Positions 12,749 to 25,123 of a stretch of 64,000 bases of DNA are shown here, piece after piece; positions within the stretch are counted from its first letter, which is position 1; each line of letters begins with the position of its first letter. Under the pieces are notes generated by a model that worked only from the letters and a program-made list of their open reading frames with translations, was not told the DNA's origin and made no database searches. The stretch spans positions 124,001 to 188,000 of the forward strand of contig JH720363.1 of assembly GCA_000231825.2 (NCBI GenBank). Direction: 5' to 3'. The position numbers were made by a program, and so were the translations under genes. The DNA is from Tetrahymena elliotti 4EA. Lineage: Eukaryota; Ciliophora; Oligohymenophorea; Hymenostomatida; Tetrahymenidae.

Positions 12749-14026
12749 TTGAAATTGATTTAGCATAATAGAGTAAAGATGAAGTTTGAATTAGCACAGT
12801 TATTTAAAATAAGTAAATAAACTTTAAAGGAATAAAAATACTAACAATGAAGCTCTGGTTGTAGACCTAAAATAAAAGAAGATAATTACATGAATGAATG
12901 AATATATAATTAAAACAAATAGATTGATCTGCTATTTAATTTGACTGATTGATTTAGTTATTCTAACTTATAATATTATTTAAATTTAATTATTAAATTA
13001 ACTAGCAATTATTATGACTATTTTATATTTTCAATTTTAACTTAAACTGTATCCCTAAATAAAGTATATATTTACAAACTATAAATTATTTATTCTTTTC
13101 TACCAACCTCAACTAACATTCTCTCAATTAATATTTCAATTTAAAACTCCAAAAAAATTTTAATTTATATTCAAATGTAATCTTTTTAACATTAGCACTA
13201 AAGCTGATAATTTCTTCAACTAAATTTTACATCTTGATTCTATATGTCTACTTCTAATTAATTATAAATAAAATCTATCAAATCAACTATGTTTTCTATT
13301 AATTAGCATTTATTTATTTATTTTAATTCAAATAAAAAATTGAAAATTTGTTGACTTATCATCTAATCCATACTCTTAAACTTAGATTGGATTGTAAAGC
13401 TAGCTATTAACTTTGAAGATTAAATTAAATTTATTGATTAAATGAAAATTAATTTGAATCTAAATCAAATAAAACCGGTTATTTTTCGCAATTTTTATTT
13501 CAATTAATTTATTTCCAAAATATCACCAAAAAAGCTTTTAAAATAAAAAATAAATAATATTTTAATTTGAAAAACAAAAATGAAATTTTAAATTCATTTA
13601 TTTTTGTTTTAGGTTTGATTGCAATTTATTTTTTTTTATTTTTTACAATATCACCAAAAAAGTTTTCAAGATTTAATTATTTATCATCAATTTAGCTTTG
13701 AAATATGAAAAGGTAATATTGAATTCATTTATTTCGTTAAAATTTAAGTTTTATTTTAGGATTTTTATTTAATATCTTATTTCAATCCATTAATTTCTTT
13801 TTCAACAGACAAACATCTTGAATAAGACCAATTTAAATTCTTAAAATGAAATATTGAATTAATTTAGCTAAAATTTAGTGGCAAATTTCACAATTTGTAT
13901 TTAGTTAATTTAAATTAGAATATTTTTATTAGTAAATAATTTTTTAAGTCTTATTTAAATGATTTATCTAGAAATACGAAAGATAAAATAAAATTAATTT
14001 ATAAAAACAAATATAAAATATTTGAT
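12749..14026. other. Convergent spacer without a gene
   Basis: This stretch separates two convergent genes. I find no coding signal. Its right half is made of diverged tandem units of about 130 bases (see 13490-14020). Confidence 0.65.
13490..14020. repeat. Diverged ~130-base tandem units
   Basis: The block aatatcaccaaaaaag occurs at about 13519 and 13647. A second block, gaattcatttattt or gaattaattta followed by aaaattta, recurs at about 13590, 13720, 13852 and (weakly) 14020. Spacing is near 130 bases. Copies are substantially diverged. Confidence 0.55.
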
Positions 14027-15787
14027 TCACTCATTTAGCTAAAATTCAGAATTTTATAAGGTATTTGATTTTAAGTAGCTTGATGCTGACTGAATTAGTT
14101 ATCTTGGGATTTCTTTAAGAGGCTTGTAAAAGTTTAAAAGTACTATTTCAGTTTTTTGAGGTTGTTTATTTATTTTGGGGCTCATAAATTGATTTATTAG
14201 TGATTTTTGATTTATTTCTTTGTCATATTCATAATTCTCTTCTATTATCATACAGGTCAAATTATTTAGCTGGTTCTTCAAGTCAAATCCTATGGAACCT
14301 TTTAAATAGAAACAGAATAAGATAGGATTTTGGATTATAGGGGATTCCATGATATTCCTTTGTTAAATGACATCATACATATAAATTTTATTTTAGAATT
14401 TAGAAGTTTATGTAGTGAGTCTCACTAAATTAGGTAGATTTGCATCACATTCATCAGTAATATAAGGACATGAACACAATATTATGTCTATGCTTCTGGT
14501 GATTCCACATTTGCCACAATAATCAACCATAGAAATAACATCTAAATTTTTAAAATCCAAGAGATAAAAGGTAGCCTATTTAGTGCAAACCAAAATCATA
14601 TCTTAGTAGCCTGTTAGACAGCATGAAATCAATCTATCTCTCTCACCTCTATTTTACTTAAAGTTTACAAATTTAAATACCCTTTTTTGTATAAACTGCT
14701 AATAATAATCTTAACCATCTTTTTATGATTTCAAGTAACTTATTTTATAAATGACACTGCTTGTAAATATTATAAATTGCTTTTTCTTTGGTAAATTAGC
14801 CCAACCTATTTTTTCATTTCCTGTCTCAATTTAAAATGTATTTATGCATGAAATTTAGCTCTTTTTTATATTTCCACTTTTAAGCTACATTTCCCAGAGT
14901 TTAATGGTTCTAAATCCTTTGATTTCTTGAAATACTCCTGCAAATTGCATAGTGTTAACTGCATTACTTACACTGACATGGTCATATGGATTAAAATTTT
15001 ATCCTTTCTAATTAAAAAGCTAAGTGTATTCATCAAATGGGAATAAATGTTCTATTTCCTCCCTATTAATATCTCTCATTTCAATTATTTCAATAGGTAG
15101 GCCCTGCTCAGACAACTAATAAAGTTTAACAACATTTACATTTTCTCCTTTGTTCATTTTAATTGACCCATAAAGATAAAATAGACCACTCACTAAAGAT
15201 TTTTGCATTAAAAGCAAATTATTGCAATTAAAAACTGCTCTCAAGTTTATATTATTATTCTTTTCCATTTTAAATGATTTTAATTAATTAGATTTTTAGC
15301 ATGTAACTAAAAATATATCAGAACTTAAGCTGATGGCATTTATTGGTGTGTCTTAAAGAACTTAAGAACTAAGTAAGTCAGGATTTTTTACATTGTGTAA
15401 TATTAAATTTTTCAGATTCTCCTTTGGCAATTATTCATTCTTCTCTTCTGTATCTCCTCCCTAACTATCCGAGCTAGATCTGCTCTATGATTCCTCATCA
15501 GAAGATTTTTCCTCTGACTTTTTTTTCCCCAAAAACCCCATTTTTATCAGATTTTTTGACAATTAATCTGGTTTCTTTAAGCTTTCCACAGAATTATTTG
15601 TTACATTCTAAATAACATCGCTAAAAGCTGACTTAGGATTCTTGTATGAAATACTCCTGTCTCTTTAGAACATATTGTCTTTAAGAAGAAAATTGCATTT
15701 ATTATGACTTGATATTGGTCTAGACACTTTTTGTTAAAATCCAACTGAACTGTAATAAGTCGATGAAAAAGACTAATCCTACTTCAT
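14027..15787 (-). CDS. Unrecognised single-exon protein, possibly beta-propeller
   Basis: One uninterrupted TGA-only frame of 586 residues runs from ATG at 15787 (MKQDQSFSSTYYSSVGF) to TGA at 14029-14027. The N-terminal 140 residues are Ser/Lys/Glu-rich and look disordered. The rest alternates short hydrophobic strands with polar turns, for example DMILVCTKQATFYLLDF and GKCGITRSIDIILCSC, which is reminiscent of WD40-like propeller blades; I cannot show a repeat consensus. The C-terminus is Q/K-rich. No enzyme motif is seen. Composition and conserved Gln use of TAA/TAG support it as a real gene. Function unknown; the propeller idea is only an inference from strand pattern. Confidence 0.75.
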
Positions 15788-16427
15788 TTCTTAATCTTTT
15801 TTTTAATTTTAAATTTATTCTTATATCCATTAAATATTTTTTCTTCTTTGAGTTAATTTCATTTTCAAAGATTTTCAATCAAATTTTTGCAAAAAATACT
15901 TTTTTCATATCTTTCAATCTATTTCAAATTCCTAAAACCTTTCGCCCAATTGGTTGTTTCCACACTCATTAAGGCATTTGAAAAATATTAAGTTTATTCA
16001 AACGAGAAAAAGAAAACTTAAAATAAGTCTTAATATAAAAAGGAAATTAAAATTATGAAGGTATTATTGAAAAACTTTAATATTGCATTTCAATACGATA
16101 GGGCATATCTGATTTGTTGAGTCTAGACTTAATTAATATGAGGATTTACAAGTATAAATTTTTTAAGAACCAAAATTGGAAAAGTAAGTGAAGGCGAAAT
16201 TTAATTTTTAAATGAATTTATGATGTTTGTTCTCAATATTCTTAATTATTTTTTTTCATAAATATATCTAGTCATCAAAGTAATCTATTTTATGAGATTG
16301 TTTTGCTTTAGAATCAAAAGAAAATATTTTATTTTTGCTGTTAAATTAGTTAAATTATTAAAAAAATTACTTGGAATATAGAAAATTAAGTAAATTTCTG
16401 TAGAATAATAAATACTAAAAAAGGATT
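15788..16427. other. Spacer, no gene seen
   Basis: AT-rich DNA between two minus-strand genes. It probably holds the 5' UTR and promoter of the upstream gene and the 3' UTR of the next. I see no repeat or RNA gene. Confidence 0.6.
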
Positions 16428-17447
16428 TCATTGATTTTGTTTTAAAATTCTTTTTGAAATTTTACTTTAGGATTGTGGTGAGAAATACATGCTGCTTAAA
16501 TTGGTGGCTAGATTGATTGGTGACTTACTTAAAATTTAGCTTCTTTAAGTCAAGCTCTTTTGATTTAGCTAGGAAATTTGTTTGTTTAATATTGAGCTAG
16601 TATTGATAGAAAGAGGACTATCTTTGTTTGGAATAGTCTTTAGTTTAAGAGGAGATTGACTTTCATTTTTAGAAATTTCACTGCTGAGAAGTCTGATTTG
16701 AATATTAGCTCTTTTTTATTATAAATCTGCCTTGTTTCCTAGTCTTTAGGCAATAGATTAAATGACTTAATTTTATTTATCAATGATTCTTTTTTCTGAT
16801 AGAACAACGATTTATTTGATTAGCTTTTAGAGATATTAATGACATTAATTAATTGATTTTTCAAGTTAATCTCTTATTTCATAATAAGACTCAAAAAGGG
16901 CCTTCTTTGCAAAAGAAACTTCATATTAACCAGTATGAAGTTTATGTAAATTTTCATTGGCATGCTGAGTATTATTTTTCTAGATTTAATTAATGATTAG
17001 TTGACAACCTCTCTTTTGATATAATTAAAAATTAAGGACCTACTTGTCAAACTGTTCTTCTACTTATCTTTAATATCTCTAAACCAAATCATTTTTAGCA
17101 TTCGTTACAATTGATTAAAGTTCATTGCTAAATTGATCGAAATTCTAACAAAGTTTCTTGATATAAAGCTCATGAAATTCCTCCTCAGGCTTTTACTTTT
17201 TAATGTTGAAAAAATAAAGCTTTTTCTCAAGAGATTTGCCATGAATGTATTAGCTTATTTGTTCCATACTGTATTTTGTTTGAGAATTGGAGCAATAGTC
17301 TACTAGAAATTAGAAAAATTCCATGTATTTTACTAAATCATGGTTTTTCTTTTATTAAAAACATTATGAGCATTAAAATTTATCTTAACACTCGTTATCC
17401 AGGCAAACGTATTCAATCTTGAATCCTAAATGCTCAAGGCACTCCAT
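16428..17447 (-). CDS. B-box-like zinc-binding coiled-coil protein
   Basis: This is a single-exon frame of 339 residues, from ATG at 17447 (MECLEHLGFKIEYVCLDNEC) to TGA at 16430-16428. Residues 13-40 hold a Cys/His array of the pattern C-x4-C-x5-C-x2-C followed by a His (YVCLDNECQDKFQCSQCF, then NHDLVKY), as in B-box-like fingers that are common in ciliate proteins. A long Q/E/K/L-rich region follows (about residues 75-230), with heptad-like spacing suggesting a coiled coil, then a Ser/Lys-rich tail (SPLKLKT, SKSPINLA). Such proteins are usually of unknown function; a TRIM-like role cannot be claimed because no RING is present. Both termini are supported by clean ATG and TGA in the coding frame. 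Confidence 0.78.
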
Positions 17448-18110
17448 AATATTCTAATTCTAAGTAAATATTATTTATGTGTTTTGTTTTAATTTGTTCT
17501 ACTTTGGTTGTTTTTAATAAATAAGCCTTTTTAATCACTCAATTTTATTACAAATTAATCTGTTGGAAATACTTAATTAATTAAGAAGATTAATTTGTTA
17601 TTTTAAATAAAAAAAATAGCAATTATCTATCTAGTAAAGTAGTTTTAGTTAATTTAGCAATTACTTAAATTATTATCTCTTTTTTATAAAAAAAATTAAA
17701 ATCTCTATTTAATTGAAAAGTTAAACTTAAATAAATGGATGAAGGAAATTTGAATAAAAGCTAAGCAACACAGGAAAAAGATAAAATAAAAGGTGTTCAA
17801 CAAATAAATGAATGAATGAATGAATGAATTAGTTAATTTTCCTTTTAATAAAATATGTTTAGAATAAAAAGAGGAATGAAATTATATTTATTTTAAAAAC
17901 ATTTTTTAATTCTTAATTAAAATTAAGTATTAGCAAGCAAGTCAATGCTTGAAGCCAACATTTTTAATTCTCACCATACTCAAAACAAATTATAGTTACT
18001 ATTGAATTAAGAGATGGATTGAAATAAACTAAAAATTCTTTAAAAATTTATTTTAGTCAAACAAAAAAAATAAACATATCATAAGTAAAAAATGAATGAT
18101 CAAACAATTT

Positions 18111-18347
18111 TATATATATACCGTAGTAGCTCAAAGTTAAGTTACCTCTCAAAGTAAAGGTGATTTCAAATTTAAGGTGCTTAAGCTAGAATATGTGTTT
18201 ATATTTTGAATATTGAACAATAAAAATATATTCTAATTTAAGGTGATATTTTTTTATTTTCAAATTTTAGGTGAATTTTTAAAATAAGGTTACGCTTTTC
18301 CAAAAAAATTATTTTAAAAAATCACCTTAACTTTGATATATATACCA
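18111..18347. repeat. Small element with inverted ends and repeated AAGGTGA
   Basis: The ends carry tcaaagttaag (18131-18141) and its complement cttaactttga (18326-18336). Both are bordered by tatatatacc. Between them the heptamer aaggtga or a close variant occurs several times (about 18157, 18240, 18268) and once inverted next to the right arm. It resembles a short non-autonomous element or a regulatory array; no coding capacity. Confidence 0.4.
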
Positions 18348-19909
18348 TTAAAATAATAATTGCTAAGCTCAAAGACTAGCTCAACAATATATTTGTATGC
18401 TTTACTTTAAGAGAAAGGTAAAATCAAAAACTTATTAATTAATTTTCAGTCTTTTTAGAAATTTAATATTTATTTACAGGTTGTAAGAGGATCTCTATTT
18501 TTTAATCAAGGACTAACTATATGCAATTTTTAACATATGAAATTAATCATAAGTAAAATTAAAACTCTTCAGTCATCAAAAATTTAATTTTTCAAAGAGG
18601 ATATTTCCATTTCAAAATAAATAAAAGTTGAAAGTATTTTTCAAAAATATATTTTTTATAACTTAACGAACTTTATAATGACTGTATTTTTGTTTACAGA
18701 AAAATTTTAATTCAAATAATGATTGTAAATAAATATCTTTCTTCATTTTTTAATTCAACACTGTTTAGTTTATTTCTGGAATTTTTGGAGCATACTTATC
18801 AATTTTAGAGGCTTAACTATTTAAATTTTTTGATAAGTATTTTTTTGTTTATTCGTAAGTTATTTTAAGAGAATAGACGACAATCAAAAAAATTTCAGCT
18901 TATATTTCAAATGTGTTTTAGATTTTCTTTGAAATAATTAAGAAAAGTAAGGTTTTATTGATAATTTAAGTTATTTCTTTGTTGGTGATTAAATTTGTAT
19001 TTTTGGAAAGAAAGAATAAGAACAAATTTTTATTTAGTTTTATTGTGAATGATTTGTGAAGCTTTGAGTAAAAAATTGGATTTATTTTAATAGACAAATG
19101 ATTATCTTGAGAGTTTTCTACTTTGTTTTTGATAAGGCTAAAAGATAGTATATAATTTTTATTTGTTGTTGTAATTTATGCATTTTTATTTCATCAGTTA
19201 AAAAATAGAACTTTTGATAAATTTTAAAGAAATAAAAGAGTATTAATAGTATGATTAATAATTTTTGGTAATTCTACTAAATAGATGTTTATAATGGGTA
19301 TATACATATTAAGTCTTATTTCGTGCAGCTAAGCAAATCAAAATAAATAAAATTGTGCATTTAAATATTTTAATAAAATGAATTTCCATCACTATCTTTT
19401 AGAAATAATTTACATTTTAAATTTGTAAGCAAAATAAAAAAAGATTTATTGGTTGTCAATCTCTTTTAAAAAGTAAGCCAAAATATTTCTAGCAAATATT
19501 AAAAATCGATTAGCAATTACTTATTTAATTTATTTCTATATAGATATTTTGTTTCAATTATTACTCATCACACACTGCTTTACGCATCTAATGATTCCCT
19601 TACAAATAGATATACTAATTTACTGTTTATTAGATACAAAACCAATCCATAAATCATGGATTTGTAAAGCAGATTTATCTTGAGTTATTTTTATGAAATT
19701 TAAAAAATATCAGATAAAGGAAAGAATATTATTATATACTAAGTTGATTGATTTAAAATCAAAATAATACTTTTTTTTTTTTGAGTGATTGAGAAGAAGA
19801 ATTACGTTTGTAGTATCCAAAGTAATATTTTTAGCGGAAAAAACAATATAATAACTAACTAATGCTTAAAGAAGCTAATAAAAGATAATATAAAACAAAA
19901 GATCAAATG

Positions 19910-20060
19910 GATTGATCTATCAATTTATCAATCTATCTTTCAATAAATTTGATTGATTGAATATATGATAAAACCAACAATAAAACAAAGAATAAGAAAT
20001 TAATAAATAAATTATTTAATTGATTGATTGATTAACAAACAAATAAATAAATAGAAAGTT
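19910..20060. repeat. 4-base-period tract immediately upstream of the branching enzyme gene
   Basis: Runs of ATTG/GATT, AAAC and AAAT repeat with a period of four up to about 50 bases before the ATG at 20114. It would lie in the promoter or 5' UTR. Confidence 0.7.
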
Positions 20061-20113
20061 TTTTCAAATAGAATAAAGAAAGAAAGAAAGCTAGTTAGAA
20101 TTAGAATTTTAAA

Positions 20114-23100
20114 ATGTACATTGACTCTGGTGACTCCTTAGCCTAGAAGACTGGATCTCGTAAATTGATTAAGAAGAGATCCACTTTCTGTCCTATATCT
20201 AAAAGCAGTAGTACCCTCGACTATGAATTTAACGTTAAAAATTTCAAGATTTTTGATGAAAACCAACAACTTGCTAATTATTTGCCTCATTTCGAATAAA
20301 GATAGTAGAATTTCATGGAATGCATTAATTAGATATTTAAAAGTGATTATTCTCTTGAAACATTTGCTCAACAATATGAATAATTTGGTGTTCAATCAAC
20401 TTCCACTGGTTTCTCTTATAAGGAATATGCTCCTAATGCTATCGAAGTTTATCTCACAGGAGATTTCAATAATTGGGCTCCCAAATAGTATCCTTTAGTT
20501 AATGACGGAACAGGCATTTGGAATCTCAATTTACCTGAAGGTAAAGCAATGCATTAGATTTTATTTATTCATTTTACATTTAAATGGATTCGAAACTTTA
20601 AAAATATATCATGTATTTCCTAATTGATTTTGAACAATATTCTACTTCTTTCATTATCGTTTTTAAATTAGCGAGGTTTATTTCAAATTGAAATCTCCAT
20701 CAATATTACAGCATAAAATAACAATAAAATATTATTTCAATACTTGCCATGGTTTCTACAAATAAAGTTTACTATCAAATCAATTTAATCAAATAGTTTT
20801 TTAAATAAAACTTGAAGACTTTTTAGCCAAAAATCTTGTTAAATTTTTAGTCAAAAATCAAGTTAAATATCATAAAAAAGAATCATGTTAAAAATATTTA
20901 AAAGAATAAGATTATTTTAAGCTAGATGAATAAAAAAATAAATATTAATATTGTTTTTTATTAAAGGAGTTTTGATTGAGCATGGTAGTAGAATTTGTGC
21001 ATATGTAAGAACATCTAAAAATTAATATGTTTATAGAGTTCCTATTGGTGCCAGATACATTAAAAAGTTGGATGTTAATAATAGAGATGATGAATTCTGT
21101 GAAATCTTTTGGAATCCTCCCCAAAAGTTTGTCTTCTAGCACATTCATCCCCACAAGCCTAGAGTGTTCAAGATTTACAGAGCAGAAATAGGAAAGTAAG
21201 GACCTGAAAAAAGAAATTACACCTACAAAGAATTCACTTAAAACGAACTTTAACGTATAAAAGATCTAGGTTACAACACTATCCTTTTAGTAGGCATATA
21301 AGAACATGAATCCGTTGGATCTACCTATTCAGTAGTAAATCCATACTCAATTAATTCTTCAGCAGGTACTCCTGATGATCTCAAATTATTGGTTGATAAA
21401 GCTCACGAAATCGGATTATATGTTACTATGGACATTGTTTAAACGTAATTGAATTGATTTATCAAACTTTCAACCAAGAATTATTTATTTAGCTAGTTTT
21501 GAAATAACTGAAAAGAAGTGTTTTAAATTATTTCAATAACTTACTGTTCAAAAGTTCAAAAAATCACCCTATTCAAAAAATTTATAAGTTAATAAAAAGG
21601 CGAGTGTGTCAATAAGAATTTAAAAATACTATCAAATTATAAAATAGGAAAATTAATAGCATTTAATCAAAATCAATTATATTTATCATTCAAATTTATA
21701 TTAACCCTTTAATTCATGAGAATATAAACTGAATAATCAAACCGAAAGTAAGTCAGACTGAACTGATAAGCATACTTGCAGATATCAAAGTTAAACAAAT
21801 ACAATATTTTTAAAATAAGAAAATAATAAAAAGCTAGATAATTTTAGATAAACAGTTTAATTAAAGAATTAAATATTGATTTTTGTAATGAAAACTATGA
21901 AAATTTGAATGGTTTGGTTTGATTGAATTTCAATTTTATTAAAATAAAAAAATGACTGATACTTTATCATCAAATCAAAATAAATATAAATTAATATAAA
22001 ATCTTCATTTTCTGTTGAAAAAATAAATATATAAATAAACACTAGGCAATTAAATAAGCTTTTAAGGGTGATATGAAGCATTTAATAAATAGTTTAAGAG
22101 TGTTAAAAAGATTTGGAATTTTTAGAAAAGTTAATAAATGCTAAAAAAAATTTAATTTTTCAAGAGAAAATTATCATTTAATTTCAATACAAATCTAAAT
22201 TTTAACTTGATTGGTTTAGTATTAATTAAATTTTTTAAATGGAAATAAAAAGACATGCCTCTCCTGAAAAAGGATTCAATTAATGGGATGGAAGTCACTA
22301 CAGCTATTTTATAGATGGGGAATAAGGAATTCATCCTTAATACAAAGGAAGATTATTTAATTTTGCAAAATGGGAGACTTAGAGATTGTTGCTTTCTAAT
22401 TTGGGTTACTTTTTGAATGAGTATAAAATAGATGGATTTAGATTTGTTGATGTTCCTTCAATTATTTATAAACACCACGGTAAATTTCATTGTTCAATTT
22501 AATTTAAATAAATGTTCTTTTTTAGGTAATTTCAAGTTCACTGATAATTTAGAAGATTATTTTGGTGAAAACAGCTCTATTGATGGATTAGTTTATCTTT
22601 AGTTAGCTAACGAAACTGTTCATAAAATTAACTCAAATGCTGTTACATTTGCTGAAGACGAATCAAATTATCCCTCTTTGTGTTTCCCTTTAGATCAAGG
22701 TGGTATTGGTTTTGATTACAGAATATCTATTAAGGCTGCTGATGAATTTGCCAATTACTTGTGTGAATCTAATTAAGTTGATTTCAATAAATTGATTTGT
22801 TTACTTGACCAAAGACTCAATGAAGAAAAGGTCATTTCATCTTTGTGCTTCAAATCTTCAGACATCATCTTAAAGGTTGAATTAAAAATGTTTTCTCTAA
22901 GCAAATAACTGAATGTTCATTTAAAAAATAAAATAATAACAGGGTATTAGACATAAAATTTAAGAATTATAAGATGGAGATGTTCAAAAGCATATTTCTC
23001 TCCACAAAATAGCCAGAATGATTGTTATTTCTTATGGAGGTGATGTAAGTTTGTTTATTTATTAATAAATTAGAATTCAAAAGAAAGCTAACAAAATAAT

Positions 23101-23661
23101 AAAAAATAATTAGAGCTACTTGAACAGATATGGTAATGAGTTTGGATCATCTGAAGAATATTTCAGATCTGATTTATTAGGTGTTAGTCCATATAAGGAA
23201 TTATTAGAATTTGATAGAAATTTATTGAAAATGGAAGAAACTTATTAAATACTTTCTATGAAAGAAAAGAGTATTACTCAAAAATCTGATGGAATTTTAG
23301 TTTTTGAAAGAGCTGATTTAATATTTGTATTTAATTTAAATGAATAAAACTTAACTAACTAAACTATTGGAACAAAATGGAATTCTGATCACAATATAAT
23401 ATTTAGCACTGATGATGTAATTAATTCATCCTTTTTATTTATTTATTTATCCAATCAATATTTATCTTAAATTAAATTAAAAAATAGGTCATTTTTGCTG
23501 GAAGAAACAGAATTGGTCACAGTAAAGTAAAAGTTGTTAATGAAAAAGTTAATACCTTAATTGTAAGACCTTTCCATTTGGTTCTTGATATTCCTTCATA
23601 CACTGGTTTGATTCTTTAACCCGTTGATACTGAAGGATTCTTTGAAGAAAGAAAAGAGTGA
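20114..23661 (+). CDS. GBE1: 1,4-alpha-glucan branching enzyme homologue, probable catalytic-site loss
   Basis: I read seven exons: 20114-20540, 20967-21444, 22253-22479, 22526-22875, 22943-23044, 23114-23416 and 23488-23661. They join in frame to 686 residues, close to the usual 700 of eukaryotic GBE1. Exon 1 has the CBM48-like module ([18 protein letters not shown]). GH13 landmarks follow: DIVQTHAS (Asp298, His303), DGFRF at 362-366, AEDES (Glu421), LLDQ (Asp472), and [10 protein letters not shown]. In active enzymes GFRF is followed by the nucleophilic Asp (GFRFDGVTS). Here it reads [16 protein letters not shown], so Val367 sits at the nucleophile position with Asp one residue later and no length change. 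The acid/base Glu remains. It may be a non-catalytic paralogue that binds glycogen; a second, active GBE1 elsewhere would fit this. Confidence 0.9.
20821..20868. repeat. 24-base tandem repeat in branching enzyme intron 1
   Basis: Two copies of ttttag(c/t)caaaaatc..gttaaat lie back to back within intron 20541-20966. Three mismatches separate them. Confidence 0.8.
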
Positions 23662-25123
23662 TTTTATCAATATTTAATAGTAATTAACAATCAGATCTCC
23701 TCTTTAATATTTTTTTAATTAATATTTTAAATTTATTATAAATAAGCTATATTTACTTATCATTTTTGTATTTATCTATCTCTCTCTACAAAAATATTTA
23801 TCAAATTTATTTTCTCTTTTTTCAAGCACTCAAAATTACAATTTTTAATTAATAAACATTATCCCTAAATTAATTTTAATTATGGTTTTTTAAAAATTAT
23901 TTGAGTTTTGAGGTATTACAATAAATGGTACAAATTTATTTTTTTTAGAAATATTTTTTTCACTTAAAAATTTGAAAAATACATTTCACACTTTTGAATA
24001 TAAAATCATATTTCACAGGTATCTATCTCTACATTAACTCTAAATACCTAGCTAAAATAATTTAATCAAGTACATACAAATCAAATAAAATGATATGAAA
24101 ATGTCTTTAAATAAAACAGTATATTTTTATTAATTAGAAAAATTTACTCTTAATCTTTAATTTAAATTGAAATTTGGTAATTTCTTATTAATTACCTTCA
24201 TATTTAATAGAAAAGCAAAGTTCTAAATTAAATATGAATTCTGTAAGTTAAAATAATTTTCAAAGCTAATAATTAGTTAGTGAAAGTGAGATATTCATTT
24301 TTTGGTTTTTATGGAAATTTAAATAAATTTTAAATTAAAATTATTCAATGAATTTAAAAATGATAAAAAAATTACTGGTTTTCTAGGTTTGGATTTTAAA
24401 ATAAATTCAAGGAAAGGATTTTGAAAATGATTATTAGATTTAATGAAATTAAATAATCAATTGGGATGCTAATTTGGAAAAACGAAAAAATAATGAATAT
24501 TGCATTACATGATTTTGGATTAGCTTGTTGGCATTTGCTTAGATTAGTTAAAATAAGATATGTTAAAAGAAATATCAGAAGCATAGATATCGATTGTTCT
24601 CTGATCTCTTGTAAATAAAAGAACTATGAATAGATAGATATTCTACAGTTTTTGCTTGATATTTCATTCATTCTTCAAATTATTTAAAGTTAATATAAGG
24701 AAACAAGCAAGCAATTAATTAATTAATTATTAAACAAGCAAGCAAGCAAGTAAAGAAAGAAAGAAAGAAATAAATAAAGAGTATCTTTTTTATTTATTTT
24801 TAAAAAATAAGAGGATTTGCATTGATTAGATGAATGGAAAATCAAATATTTTGAAAATATAATGTGAATCGATAGATAGATTCTTGTTTGATTATCAATC
24901 TTTATTGTGAATTGATAAATTAATGTTTTTATCGGATTTGCAAATAAAAAGACAGAAAATTTATTTATTTTAAAAAAGTGAAAAAGAAGAAGAAGAATAA
25001 TAAATAATCCTTTAGTTATTTATAACAAAGTAAAAAACAAACAAACAAAAAAACAAACTAATCAACGTAACTAAAAAGTTAACATTTTAGGCAACAAAAA
25101 GTTAGAAATAAAGTACAATAGAG
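23662..25123. other. Spacer with promoter-proximal repeat tracts
   Basis: No gene is seen between the branching enzyme and proteasome genes. The left part is AT-rich 3' flank. The last 400 bases carry AATT, AAGC, AAAG, GAAGAA and AAAC repeats (notably 24711-24780 and 25030-25055) ahead of the proteasome start. Confidence 0.65.
24711..24780. repeat. 4-base-period tract
   Basis: Successive blocks of AATT, AAGC, AAAG and AAAT repeat with strict period four. The tract lies about 350 bases upstream of the proteasome subunit ATG. Confidence 0.75.

Larger units (their letters stand above)
17448..20113. other. 2.7-kb AT-rich spacer
   Basis: This is the divergent promoter region between the zinc-protein gene and the branching enzyme homologue. 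It contains an AATG tetranucleotide run (about 17805-17828), a repeat/inverted-repeat element at 18111-18347 and 4-base-period tracts at 19910-20060. I found no credible coding frame. Confidence 0.6.
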
